From an uncultured Oscillospiraceae bacterium (GTDB taxonomy: Bacteria; Bacillota; Clostridia; Oscillospirales; Oscillospiraceae): DNA of 64,000 nucleotides. The stretch covers positions 43,866-107,865 of the forward strand of contig CATLAL010000007.1 in assembly GCA_949878425.1 (NCBI GenBank), in the 5' to 3' direction. The first letter of the stretch is position 1, and each line of letters starts with the position of its first letter. A program made the position numbers and the translations under genes. Below the pieces are notes generated by a model, which did no database searches, was not told the DNA's origin, and was given only the letters and a program-made list of their open reading frames with translations. Shown here in pieces: positions 53,178 through 61,800 of the stretch.

Positions 53178-53611
53178 GCCGCCTCCTCCTCCGCGGATTC
53201 CAGTACCTGGGGCGTCAGCACCAATCCCACCGCGGCGCTGTCCCGGAACTTTTCCAATGTGGCCTCTCCGATCCCCTTGACCTTAAGCAGCTCCTCCAGG
53301 GAGGCGAAGGGGCCGTTTGCCTCCCGGTAGTCGATGATCCGCTGGGCCAGAACCGGTCCGATGCCCGGGAGGGTGTCCAGCTTCTCCAGGCCGGCGGTGT
53401 TCACGTCCACAGGGCCCGCCGCCTCCGGTGCGTCCGGTTCCTCCGCCGCCTCCGGCGCGCCCTCCGGCTGGCGCTGGGTGGTGATGGTGTAATCCGCGCC
53501 CGCCGGCGCTTTCGCCGAGCGCAGATACACCAGAGCCAGCGCCGCCAGGAACGCCGCCGCCAGCGCCAGAAGCGCTCGCTCCGTTTTTGTCAGCTTTCCT
53601 CTCACTTTCAT
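53174..53611 (-). CDS. ComEA-like helix-hairpin-helix DNA-binding protein
   Basis: 145 residues. N-terminal membrane helix (ALLALAAAFLAALALVYL), a Glu/Ala/Pro-rich linker, then the ComEA HhH domain: VDVNTAGLEKLDTLPGIGPV, AQRIIDYREANGPFASLEEL and VKGIGEATLEKF. Anchored outside the membrane, where ComEA binds incoming DNA in competence. The sorbin-like SLBB part is missing, so this is the short form. It leads the comEA-regulator-kinase-GerMN run. Confidence 0.9.
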   Translation of the reverse strand: MKVRGKLTKTERALLALAAAFLAALALVYLRSAKAPAGADYTITTQRQPEGAPEAAEEPDAPEAAGPVDVNTAGLEKLDTLPGIGPVLAQRIIDYREANGPFASLEELLKVKGIGEATLEKFRDSAAVGLVLTPQVLESAEEEAA

Positions 53612-53613
53612 GG

Positions 53614-53642
53614 TTGAACTCCCGCCGGTTTTTTGCTATACT
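53614..53642 (+). promoter_or_regulatory. Promoter of the carboxypeptidase gene
   Basis: TTGAAC (53614-53619), 17-bp spacer ending TGC, TATACT (53637-53642), an extended -10. A divergent minus-strand TGGTATACT (53702-53710) probably drives comEA, so the two promoters overlap face to face in the 118-bp gap. Confidence 0.7.
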
Positions 53643-53701
53643 AGAAGTCAGGTCCTGTCGATTTCCCCCGGGGCCGGCAGGCCCTCCCTGCATTCCAACC
53701 C

Positions 53702-53710
53702 AGTATACCA
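53702..53710 (-). promoter_or_regulatory. Extended -10 promoter of the comEA operon
   Basis: TGGTATACT on the minus strand, 91 bp before the comEA start, without a good -35. It lies downstream of the start point expected for the divergent carboxypeptidase promoter. Confidence 0.5.
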
Positions 53711-53729
53711 TATTTTTGTGGAGAATGAT

Positions 53730-55106
53730 ATGAAAACTCGCCGCTTTTTTTCTCTTTTTTTCACGCTGCTCCTGCTGCTCCAGTTGACCGCCCCCGCCCG
53801 GGCCGCCCAGGACGACATAGGCGACTGGGACGTGGAGGCCAGAGCCGCCCTGCTCATCGACCCGGACACGGAGGAGGTCCTCTATGCCCGCAACATCCAC
53901 GAGCGGCTGTACCCGGCGAGCCTGACCAAGATCATGACCTGCCTTCTGGTGCTGGAGGCCATCGACGCCGGGGACCTCAGTATGGACTCGGTGCTGACCG
54001 CCTCGGAGCTGGCCATCAGCCTCATCCCTCCGGACGGCAGCAACGCCGGCATCAAGCCGGGGGAGGAGCTGACGGTGGAGAATCTGCTCTACTGCATCAT
54101 GCTCTCCTCCGCCAACGAGGGATGCAACATCCTGGCCGAGGCGGTGTCCGGCTCCATCGACGCCTTTGTGGAGGCGATGAACGCCAAGGCGGAGGCCCTG
54201 GGCTGTGAGGACACCCAGTTCGCCAACACCAACGGCCTGCCGGACGAGAGCCACTACACCACCGCCTGGGACCTCTACCTCATCACCAAGGCGGCCCGGG
54301 CCTATCCGGACTTTATGACCCTGGCGGGTACGGCCTCCTACGAGGTCCCGGCCACGAATCTGTCGGAGGCCAGAAAGCTGCGCACCACCAACAACCTTAT
54401 CTCCGGCTGGTACACCACCGGATACCTCTACCGGGGGGCCAACGGCATCAAGACCGGCACCACCAGCTCCGCTGGGTACTGTCTGGCCGCCTCTGCCACC
54501 CGCAACGGGCGCAGCCTCCTCAGCGTGGTGCTGGGGGCGGAGCGGGTCACTCTGGAGGACGGCACCATCCTGACCAAGAGCTTTACCGAGACCATCAAGC
54601 TCTTTGACTGGGGGTTCAACAACTTCTCCCGGCAGATCATCCTCCGGGCGGACGAGCTGGTGGGGGAGGTGGCCGTTACCCTCTCCCAGGAGCAGAACTC
54701 CGTCAAGGTCCACCCGGCCCAGGAGATCGAGCGGCTGATCCCGGACGACATGGACCCGGCCAAGGACATTGAGCGCTCCATTACCTGGAACGCCGAGAGC
54801 GTGGAGGCCCCGGTGGAGCGGGGCCAGGTGCTCGGGCAGATCACCCTCCGCCACCAGAACGGCGCCGTGTACGCCACCGTGGACCTGCTGGCGGACGAGG
54901 ACGTGTCCGCCTCCCGGCTGCTGATCTTCCAGCGGGACCTGCTGGAGTTCCTCCACAAGCCCTACCTGTGGGCGGGCCTGGGGGGCGCGGTGGGCCTGGT
55001 GGTGCTGGTGGTGATTTTGCGGGCGGTGCTGAAGGCCCGGCGGCGGCGCTACCGCCGGAAGGGCTCCAGGCCCCGCCGCCCCTCCGGCGGATATAGGGGG
55101 CGGTAG
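53730..55106 (+). CDS. D-alanyl-D-alanine carboxypeptidase (PBP5/DacF type)
   Basis: 458 residues from the ATG at 53730. Signal peptide (FFSLFFTLLLLLQLTAPARA), then the penicilloyl-serine transferase domain: SLTK (Ser64), SAN (127-129), and KTGT near residue 245. A C-terminal PBP5-type beta domain and a final helix (LGGAVGLVVLVVILRAVL) with a very basic tail anchor it in the membrane. Trims the fifth D-Ala from peptidoglycan stems. Similar to sporulation DacB/DacF enzymes. The ribosome site is GGAG. Confidence 0.95.
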   Translation: MKTRRFFSLFFTLLLLLQLTAPARAAQDDIGDWDVEARAALLIDPDTEEVLYARNIHERLYPASLTKIMTCLLVLEAIDAGDLSMDSVLTASELAISLIPPDGSNAGIKPGEELTVENLLYCIMLSSANEGCNILAEAVSGSIDAFVEAMNAKAEALGCEDTQFANTNGLPDESHYTTAWDLYLITKAARAYPDFMTLAGTASYEVPATNLSEARKLRTTNNLISGWYTTGYLYRGANGIKTGTTSSAGYCLAASATRNGRSLLSVVLGAERVTLEDGTILTKSFTETIKLFDWGFNNFSRQIILRADELVGEVAVTLSQEQNSVKVHPAQEIERLIPDDMDPAKDIERSITWNAESVEAPVERGQVLGQITLRHQNGAVYATVDLLADEDVSASRLLIFQRDLLEFLHKPYLWAGLGGAVGLVVLVVILRAVLKARRRRYRRKGSRPRRPSGGYRGR

Positions 55107-55130
55107 CCGCCATAGTACAATAAAGGGAAA

Positions 55131-55160
55131 CAGGGCGGCAGCGTAAAAGCTGCCGCCCTG
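55131..55160. terminator. Hairpin between the carboxypeptidase and TraX-like genes
   Basis: Perfect 12-bp arms CAGGGCGGCAGC and GCTGCCGCCCTG around GTAAAA. It lies between convergent genes and may serve both; there is no T-tract. Confidence 0.6.
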
Positions 55161-55178
55161 CCGCGTATGGGCGCTGAG

Positions 55179-55967
55179 TCAGAGCGTTTGCAGAAACCCC
55201 AGAAGCAGCAGATGGAGGGGGTAGAAGAGGTAGAAAAACCACTTGGAGAGGCCGCTGCTCCCTCCGTGCCGGCCCTTGTAGAAGGACAGCAGAGCGATGG
55301 GCAGGAAGGCGCCGATGTTTTCGATAGAATACAGGTAGTACTCCGTATCAATATAAAACGTATGCTCATAGAACAGGCTGAAGAATGGCTGCGTAATAAG
55401 GGAGAGGACGTTCATATCGCATAGGACGACCAGGCAGTAGGCAAACGCCTGCCGCTGGAAATTTCCGTAATAGTAGTCCAGTACGATAATCATCAGGATG
55501 CCCGTACAGCCCCAGTCGGCGGGGACGCACAGGATGACGAGCAGAAGGATCAGGAGCGCCTTGATCACGGGATTTTTTAGGCGCTCACTGCGGCGAATCC
55601 GTATGGCCAGGACGCCTAAAAGGATGGTATAGATCACATTGGGGCGCAGGAGAGGCATACCGGCCAGAGCGCCGCCGTACCGAAAATACAGGAAGGGAAA
55701 CCAGCTGATTCCGGCAAAAACGGCCAGCCGCGCCATGTACTTGTTGATATTTCTTGTGTGGTGGAAGCCCTCGACGGCGGAGAAGAACATAATGGGGCCG
55801 GTTATTTTCCCAACTGTGTGCAGGATAACGGCCAGAACGGTTTCCGCCGGCACGAACGCGAAGGCAATGTGGTCCGCCGTCATCGCCAGGATGGCGATGC
55901 ATTTCAGGCAGTTCAGGGTTATGCCCTCAGATGCGCGTTCCGAAAGAACGCTGCTTGTATCATTCAT
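55179..55967 (-). CDS. TraX-family membrane protein
   Basis: 262 residues with seven or eight hydrophobic helices. The start LNCLKCIAILAMTADHIAFAF and FSAVEGFHHTRN match the TraX family, named for a conjugal pilin acetylase but widespread in Firmicutes with unknown role (acyltransferase-like fold). The ATG at 55965-55967 has GAGG. A 34-bp tandem duplication covers its start and ribosome site. It is less GC-rich than its neighbours, which may point to recent acquisition. Confidence 0.85.
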   Translation of the reverse strand: MNDTSSVLSERASEGITLNCLKCIAILAMTADHIAFAFVPAETVLAVILHTVGKITGPIMFFSAVEGFHHTRNINKYMARLAVFAGISWFPFLYFRYGGALAGMPLLRPNVIYTILLGVLAIRIRRSERLKNPVIKALLILLLVILCVPADWGCTGILMIIVLDYYYGNFQRQAFAYCLVVLCDMNVLSLITQPFFSLFYEHTFYIDTEYYLYSIENIGAFLPIALLSFYKGRHGGSSGLSKWFFYLFYPLHLLLLGFLQTL

Positions 55968-56011
55968 TTTGTACCTCAAGAACGCTGCTTGTATCATTCA
56001 TTTTGTACCTC
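55944..56011. repeat. 34-bp perfect tandem duplication at the M56/TraX junction
   Basis: 55944-55977 and 55978-56011 are identical. Each unit contains, on the minus strand, the ribosome site GAGGTAC, the ATG and the first codons of the TraX gene. The second unit also holds the M56 stop. The first ATG met by ribosomes opens a 13-codon frame that ends before the true start. Confidence 0.9.
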
Positions 56012-57470
56012 CAATCTCGAAGCAGCTGGCCACCACCGCGTTCATGGGGGCGTCGGAGCCCAGGGCTACGTCCTCGAGGACATTGCCGTTCTCGTCCCGG
56101 ACGGTCTTGGAGTACAGCGCACCGTTTCGGATGTCCTCCAGGATGCTCTCATAGAGGGCTACGGCCTCGTCCACCTTCGCCTGATCCCAGGTGAACCAGC
56201 CGGTGGAGGCGGTGTAGGCCCGGTCGCCGATGCAGGATTGGAGGTCCTGCTTCTCCTGCTCCAGCCAGGCGGCGTACTCCTCCGCGGTCCACCACTCCAC
56301 GTCCAAGCCATCGCCCCAGACGTACTGGGCGCGGTAGCGCTCCTCGCTCATCCAGGTTTTGCCGCCGTCGGCGGAGTAGAGGGTGCCGCCGCTGCCGTCG
56401 GGCATGCTGGCGATGGCGCTGTCCTCGATGGCCTCGGTATAGGCGCTGATCCGTGCGCCCGCCCGGAGGGAGGGATCCTGTTGCGTTTCCGGGGCGGCGG
56501 TGGCAAAGACGGTGGTGGCGATGGACATGGCCGCCAGTACCGCGATGAGGGCGGTGGCAGAGAATTTTTTCAGTTTCATAATGGCTTCAATCCTTTCTTC
56601 CAATGGGCTGCGGCTGAAAAAGCTGCCGGTCAGACGCCTGCGGCGGTCCTCCAGCCGCAGCAGGGCCAGGGCGTAGCCCCGCCGGTCCGCGCCGGAGCGG
56701 ACCACCGCCTCGTCGCAGCTGAGCTCCATGTCCCGGCCCGCCAGGGCGTACATCACCCACACCAGGGGGTTGAACCAGTGGAGGCAGAGCCCCAGGGCCA
56801 AAAGGCCCTTGCGCAGGGGGTCGAAGCGCCGGATGTGGGTGTACTCGTGCTCCAGCACGCAGTCCAGGACGCCGCCCTCCTCCAGGTCCAGATCCCTGGG
56901 CAGCAGCACCACGGGGTAGAGGACGCCGTAGGTCAGGGGGGAGGCGATCCGGTCGCTGCACCGCACCTGTACAGGTCGGCGAAGGGGGTGGACCGCCTGC
57001 CAGGCCGCCACGGCGGGGCTGCTTACCGGCAGGGAGGAGGCGTAGATCCGGCGGGAGCGGAGATGGCCCCACAGCAGATACGCGCCGCAGGCCAGAAGGC
57101 CCGCCGCCCAGAGCGCCGCCAGCAGCGCCGTCCAGTCCGGCCCGGCGGCGCCGGGGGACAGGAGACAGGCCTGCTCCGCGGAGGAGGGGCCCATTTGGAG
57201 TACCACCTCGCCGCCGGACGGGAGGTCCCACGAGAGGTTGGGGGTTCCGGCGCTCCAGGGGAGCCGGTCCCCCAGCAGGGCCCGGACGCTCCAGGGGGAG
57301 GCAATCTCCACCGGCACCAGCAGACGGATCAGCACGATGTCCCACAGCAGGCAGAACACCCGCCGGGGCGCTTCGCCGCCGAACCGGGCCCGCAGCGCCG
57401 CCAGGGCCAGAATCATCACGCTGGCGGAGAGGGTGGTCCGGCCTAAGGCCGCCAGCAGCGCCCCGCTCAT
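55998..57470 (-). CDS. M56-family (BlaR1-like) membrane metallopeptidase
   Basis: 490 residues. Four membrane helices in the N-terminal third to half, the zinc-protease motif LEHEYTHIRRFDPL (HExxH) and the following LHWFNPLVW and DMELSCDEAVV stretches. After a membrane helix (ALIAVLAAMSIATTVFA) the C-terminal ~170 residues are extracellular and are not a penicillin-binding sensor domain as in true BlaR1. It is co-transcribed with the BlaI-type repressor (4-bp overlap) and probably cleaves or inactivates it on an envelope signal. Confidence 0.9.
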   Translation of the reverse strand: MSGALLAALGRTTLSASVMILALAALRARFGGEAPRRVFCLLWDIVLIRLLVPVEIASPWSVRALLGDRLPWSAGTPNLSWDLPSGGEVVLQMGPSSAEQACLLSPGAAGPDWTALLAALWAAGLLACGAYLLWGHLRSRRIYASSLPVSSPAVAAWQAVHPLRRPVQVRCSDRIASPLTYGVLYPVVLLPRDLDLEEGGVLDCVLEHEYTHIRRFDPLRKGLLALGLCLHWFNPLVWVMYALAGRDMELSCDEAVVRSGADRRGYALALLRLEDRRRRLTGSFFSRSPLEERIEAIMKLKKFSATALIAVLAAMSIATTVFATAAPETQQDPSLRAGARISAYTEAIEDSAIASMPDGSGGTLYSADGGKTWMSEERYRAQYVWGDGLDVEWWTAEEYAAWLEQEKQDLQSCIGDRAYTASTGWFTWDQAKVDEAVALYESILEDIRNGALYSKTVRDENGNVLEDVALGSDAPMNAVVASCFEIGGTK

Positions 57471-57832
57471 GAGAGGCCCTCCACCAGCGCCCGCAGCCGG
57501 TCGATCTCCTGGGCGGAGAGAGTCCGGCCCTCCAGCAGGGAGGCCACCAGCCGGTCGGCGGAGCCGCCGTACATCCGGTCAATGAGCTCCCGGGTCTCCC
57601 GACGCTGGACGGCCTCCCGCGTCACCAGGGGCCGGCAGAGAAAGCCGGGCTCGCCGCGGGCAATCAGCCCCTTTTCCACGCACTTTTTCAGGACCGTATA
57701 GGTGGTGGTCTTGCTCCACCCGGCCTCCGCCGCCGCCCGGGCGGCCACCTCCTTCGCCGGCAGCTCCCCGGCGGACCAGAGAATCTCCAGCACCTTCAGC
57801 TCGCTGTCAAAGACCTTGGTTTCTTTTTCCAT
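57467..57832 (-). CDS. BlaI/MecI/CopY-family transcriptional repressor
   Basis: 121 residues. Winged-helix N-terminus (VFDSELKVLEILWSAGELPAKEV; TTTYTVLKKCVEKG) and a C-terminal dimerisation helix pair (LVASLLEGRTLSAQEIDRLR). Its own promoter carries two TTCTAT-type palindromes, so it is probably autoregulated and relieved by the co-encoded M56 protease. No beta-lactamase gene is nearby; the targets may include the TraX-like gene in the same operon. Confidence 0.93.
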   Translation of the reverse strand: MEKETKVFDSELKVLEILWSAGELPAKEVAARAAAEAGWSKTTTYTVLKKCVEKGLIARGEPGFLCRPLVTREAVQRRETRELIDRMYGGSADRLVASLLEGRTLSAQEIDRLRALVEGLS

Positions 57833-57857
57833 ATCTGTCGCTCCTTTCAGGGAATTG

Positions 57858-57909
57858 TTCTATTGCAATAGAATGCCGATATTCTATCACGATAGAATGG
57901 GCTTGTCAA
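57858..57909 (-). promoter_or_regulatory. blaI operon promoter with two operator palindromes
   Basis: Minus strand: TTGACA (57904-57909), 17-bp spacer ending TGA, TAGAAT (57881-57886), close to the consensus. The palindrome ATTCTATCACGATAGAAT (57881-57898) covers the -10 and spacer; TTCTATTGCAATAGAA (57858-57873) covers the start region. Both fit BlaI-type operators. Confidence 0.85.
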
Positions 57910-57956
57910 GCGGGAGGGCGATTTTTTTCAGGGGAGTCGGTTTGGCTGCTGCAAAT

Positions 57957-57979
57957 GCCTAGCTGCACGGCAGCTAGGC
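57957..57979. repeat. GCCTAGCTGC hairpin (GCCTATCTG-type repeat)
   Basis: GCCTAGCTGC-ACG-GCAGCTAGGC, perfect 10-bp arms, related to the ends at 6206 and 14370-14905. It may end transcription between the divergent blaI and ABC genes. Confidence 0.5.
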
Positions 57980-58048
57980 GCCCGCCCGGAACAGGTAAAA
58001 GCTCCGACAGCATTTACGGAAATTTCACAAACTTTATAAGAAATCTGC

Positions 58049-58054
58049 TATAAT
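58049..58054 (+). promoter_or_regulatory. Extended -10 promoter of the ABC transporter operon
   Basis: TGCTATAAT (TATAAT 58049-58054), 69 bp before the ATPase start. The leader contains a GTAGG..CCTAC hairpin followed by six T (about 58086-58108), which may be an attenuator. Confidence 0.6.
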
Positions 58055-58122
58055 AAAATTGTTTATCTGTTTGCAAAAATTTACGTAGGGGTAGGCGCCT
58101 ACTTTTTTACTGAGGTGAGACG

Positions 58123-58827
58123 ATGAGCGATTTTGTTCGGTTTGACCGCGTAAAGAAAACCTACCGCATGGGCGAGGTGGTAATCGAGGCTCTGCGGGAC
58201 GCCTCCTTTTCCGTGGAGCGGGGGGAGCTGTGCGTGATTGTGGGCCCCAGCGGCGCGGGAAAGACCACGCTGCTGAACATCCTGGGCGGGATGGACACGC
58301 TGACCGAGGGCAGGGTCCTCCTGGAGGGGGAGGAGATCTCCGCCTACAACGCCCGGCAGCTGACTGCCTACCGCCGCCACGACATTGGCTTTGTCTTTCA
58401 GTTCTACAACCTGGTGCCCAATCTGACGGCCCTGGAGAACGTGGAACTGGCCGCCCAGATCTGCCGGGACCCCCTGGACGCGGCCCAGGTGCTGCGCTCT
58501 GTGGGTCTGGAGCACCGGCTGGCCAACTTCCCCGCCCAGCTCTCCGGCGGCGAGCAGCAGCGGGTGGCCATCGCCCGGGCCCTGGCGAAAAATCCCAAGC
58601 TGATGCTCTGCGACGAGCCCACCGGGGCCCTGGACTACGCCACCGGCAAGGCGATCTTAAAGCTGCTCCAGGACATGAGCCGGGAGAAGGGCATGACGGT
58701 GATCATCATCACCCACAACAGCGCCCTGACCGCCATGGCGGACCGGGTGATCCAGGTGAAAAACGGGACTGTGATCAGCGAGGAGGTCAACGCCTCCCCC
58801 GTGCCGGTGGAGGAGATTGAATGGTAA
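58123..58827 (+). CDS. ABC transporter ATP-binding protein (MacB/LolD type)
   Basis: 234 residues. Walker [11 protein letters not shown]-loop FQFYNLVP, signature LSGGEQQR, Walker [13 protein letters not shown], switch His in IIITHN. The QFYNL and DEPTGALD patterns are typical of MacB/FtsE-type ATPases that drive mechanotransmission through FtsX-like permeases. GAGGTGAGACG before the ATG. It overlaps the permease gene by 7 bp. Confidence 0.95.
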   Translation: MSDFVRFDRVKKTYRMGEVVIEALRDASFSVERGELCVIVGPSGAGKTTLLNILGGMDTLTEGRVLLEGEEISAYNARQLTAYRRHDIGFVFQFYNLVPNLTALENVELAAQICRDPLDAAQVLRSVGLEHRLANFPAQLSGGEQQRVAIARALAKNPKLMLCDEPTGALDYATGKAILKLLQDMSREKGMTVIIITHNSALTAMADRVIQVKNGTVISEEVNASPVPVEEIEW

Positions 58828-61800
58828 GGACGCTTCTCAAGAGCTCCCTGCGGGAGATCCGCCGGAGCCTGGGCCGCTACTTGGCCATTCTCGCCATCGT
58901 GGGCCTGGGGGTGGGGTTCTTCGCCGGGCTGCGCGGCTCCCAGCCGGCCATGATGGCCACCGGGGTGGACTATCTGGCGCGGCAGCGGCTCTACGACTTC
59001 CGGCTGCTGTCCACCCTGGGCTTTACCCGGGAGGACGTGGACCGCTTCGCCGCCCTGGAGGGGGTGGAGGCGGCCCGGGGCGCGGTATACACCGACTTTC
59101 TGGTCCAGCTGGAGGACGGGGAGGAGCACGTATTCCGGGCCCACTCCCTCACCGAGGGGGTGAACCTGCCCAGTCTGAAGGCCGGGAGGATGCCGGAGGC
59201 CCCCGACGAGTGCCTGGCCGACGCCCGCTACTTCGGCGAGGACGCCCTGGGCGGCGTCTTTGCCGTGTCCGACAGCAACGACGAGGACACCCGGGAGCTG
59301 CTGCACTGCGGCGCCTACACCATCGTGGGCGTGGCCTGGTCCCCCTACTACCTCAACTACGAGCGGGGCACCAGCTCCCTGGGCAGCGGCAGCGTGGCGG
59401 GCTTCGTCTACATCCCGGAGGACGGCTTTGATTTTGAGGCGTATTACGAGATCTATCTGACCCTGGAGGAGCAGCCGGATGCCTACTCCGACGCCTATGA
59501 CCAGCGGATCGACGGTTTGAAGCCGGCGGTGGAGGCTCTGTCGGAGGAGCGAGCGGACCTGCGCTACGAGACGCTGTACGCCGACGCCCTGGAGGAGCTC
59601 CAGGACGGGGAGCGGGAGGTGGCCGACGGCTGGGACACCTATCGCAGCGAGCGCTCCGACGCGGACGGGGAGCTGGCCGACGCCTACCGGGAGCTGACCG
59701 ACGGGGAGCGGGAGTACCGGCAGGCTCTGGAGGACTATGAGCAGGGCCGCCGGGACTACGCCGACGGCCAGCGGGAGTACGCCGACGCCCTACAAAAGCT
59801 GGCTGACGCGGAGGCGGAGCTGGCTGATGGGGAGGCGGAGCTGGCCGACGGGGAGGAGAAGCTGGCCGACGCGGAGCGGGAAATCGCCGACGGCCAGCGG
59901 GAGCTGGAGGACGCCCGGCGGGAGCTGGATGAGGGCTGGGCGGACTACAATGAGGGAAAGGCCGACGCGGAGGCGGAGCTGGCGGAGGCCTATGAGAAGC
60001 TCACCGACGGGGAGCGGGAGTACGCCGATGGCCTGACGGAATACGAGGACGGCGCCGCGCAGCTGGACGAGGCGAGGGCAGAGCTGGAGGAGGGGGCGCG
60101 GACCCTTCAGGACAGCTCCCTCCAGCTGGGGGACGCCCAGCGGGCGCTGGACGCCGCCTGGACGGAGCTCCAGGCGGGACAGCAGCAGCTGGAGGAGAGC
60201 GCCGTCCAGCTGGACGCCGCCCGGACTCAGCTGGAGCAGGGGGAGGAGGAGTACAAGGCCGGTTATCAGCTCCTGGAGCAGACAGCCCAGCAGATGGGCG
60301 TTCCGGTAGAGGTTCTCCTGGCCACGCCCCAGGGCGCCGCCCTCACCGCCGCCCGAGCGGAGCTGGACCGGGGCTGGGAGACCTATCGCAGCGGCCTGGC
60401 CCAATACGAGGCGGGCCTGGCGGAGTATGAGGCGGGAAGCGAGGCGTACTGGGCCAACGCAAAACAGGTGGAGGCCGCCCAGCGGCAGCTGGACCAGGGC
60501 TGGCAGGAGCTGGCGGAGGGCCGCCAGGAGATCGCCGACGCCCAGGCGGAGCTGGACGAGGCCAGGGCGGCCCTGGAGGAGGCCCGTGAGGAGCTGGACC
60601 AGGGCTGGTCGGACTACAACGAGGGAAGGGCGGATGCGGATGCGGAGCTGGCTGAGGCCTATGAGAAGCTGACCGACGGGGAGGCGGAGTACGCCGAGGG
60701 CCTGGCGGAGCTGGACGACGGCCGGCGGGAGCTGGAGGACGCGAGGGCGGAGCTGGCCGAGGCCCGGGAGAAGCTGGCCGATGGCCGGCGGGAGCTGGCC
60801 GACGGGAAGGCGGAGCTGGCCGATGCCGGCAGGGAGCTCCGGGACGCCCGGAAGGAGCTGGAGCGGGCCCCGGGCGAGCTGGCGGACGCCCGGGAGGAGC
60901 TGGACGACGGCTGGCGGGAGTACAACGACGGCCGGGCCGAGGCGGACGAGGAGTTCGCCGACGCGGAGCGGGAGCTGCGGGAGGCGGAGGAGGAATTGGC
61001 CGACGCCCGGGAGAAGCTAGCGGACCTCAAGACCGCCTCCACCTATGTGCTGACCCGGGAGGAGAATACGGGCTACGCCTGCTTCCGCAGCGACACATCT
61101 ATTATAGAGGCCATCTCCGTGGTGTTCCCGGTTTTTTTCTTCCTGGTGGCCGCCCTGGTGTGCATGACCACCATGAAGCGCATGGTGGACGAGCAGCGCA
61201 CCCAGATCGGCGTGCTCAAGGCCCTGGGCTACGGCAATGGCCAGATTATGGGGAAGTACCTCTTCTACTCCGGCAGCGCCGCCCTGATCGGCAGCACCGC
61301 CGGCTACGCCCTGGGGGCCAACGGCCTGCCCTGGATCTTCTGGGAGATATACGGGATCATCTACGGCTTCGCGCCGCTGAAGAGGGTGGTTCTCCCGGGA
61401 TTGCTGCTCCTCTCTGTGGGAGCGGCCCTGCTGTGCTCCCTGGGGGCCACCTGGCTCTCCTGCCGGGTGGAGCTGTCCCGGCAGGCGGCGGAGCTGATCC
61501 GGCCCAAGGCGCCCCGGGCCGGACGCCGGGTGTTCCTGGAGTATATTACGCCCCTCTGGCGGCGGCTCAGCTTCCTGTACAAGGTCTCCGCCCGCAATGT
61601 CCTGCGCTACCGGAGCCGCCTGGTGATGATGGTGCTGGGCATCGGCGGGTGCACCGCCCTGCTGGCCACCGGCTTCGGCGTCCGGGACTCCATCAAGCAC
61701 GTGGCGGACGACCAGTTTGAGGAGATCACCCTGTACGACTACGCCGTCTCCTTCCAGGAGGCCCAGACCCAGGCCTCTGCGGAGGCGTATCTGGCCCGCT

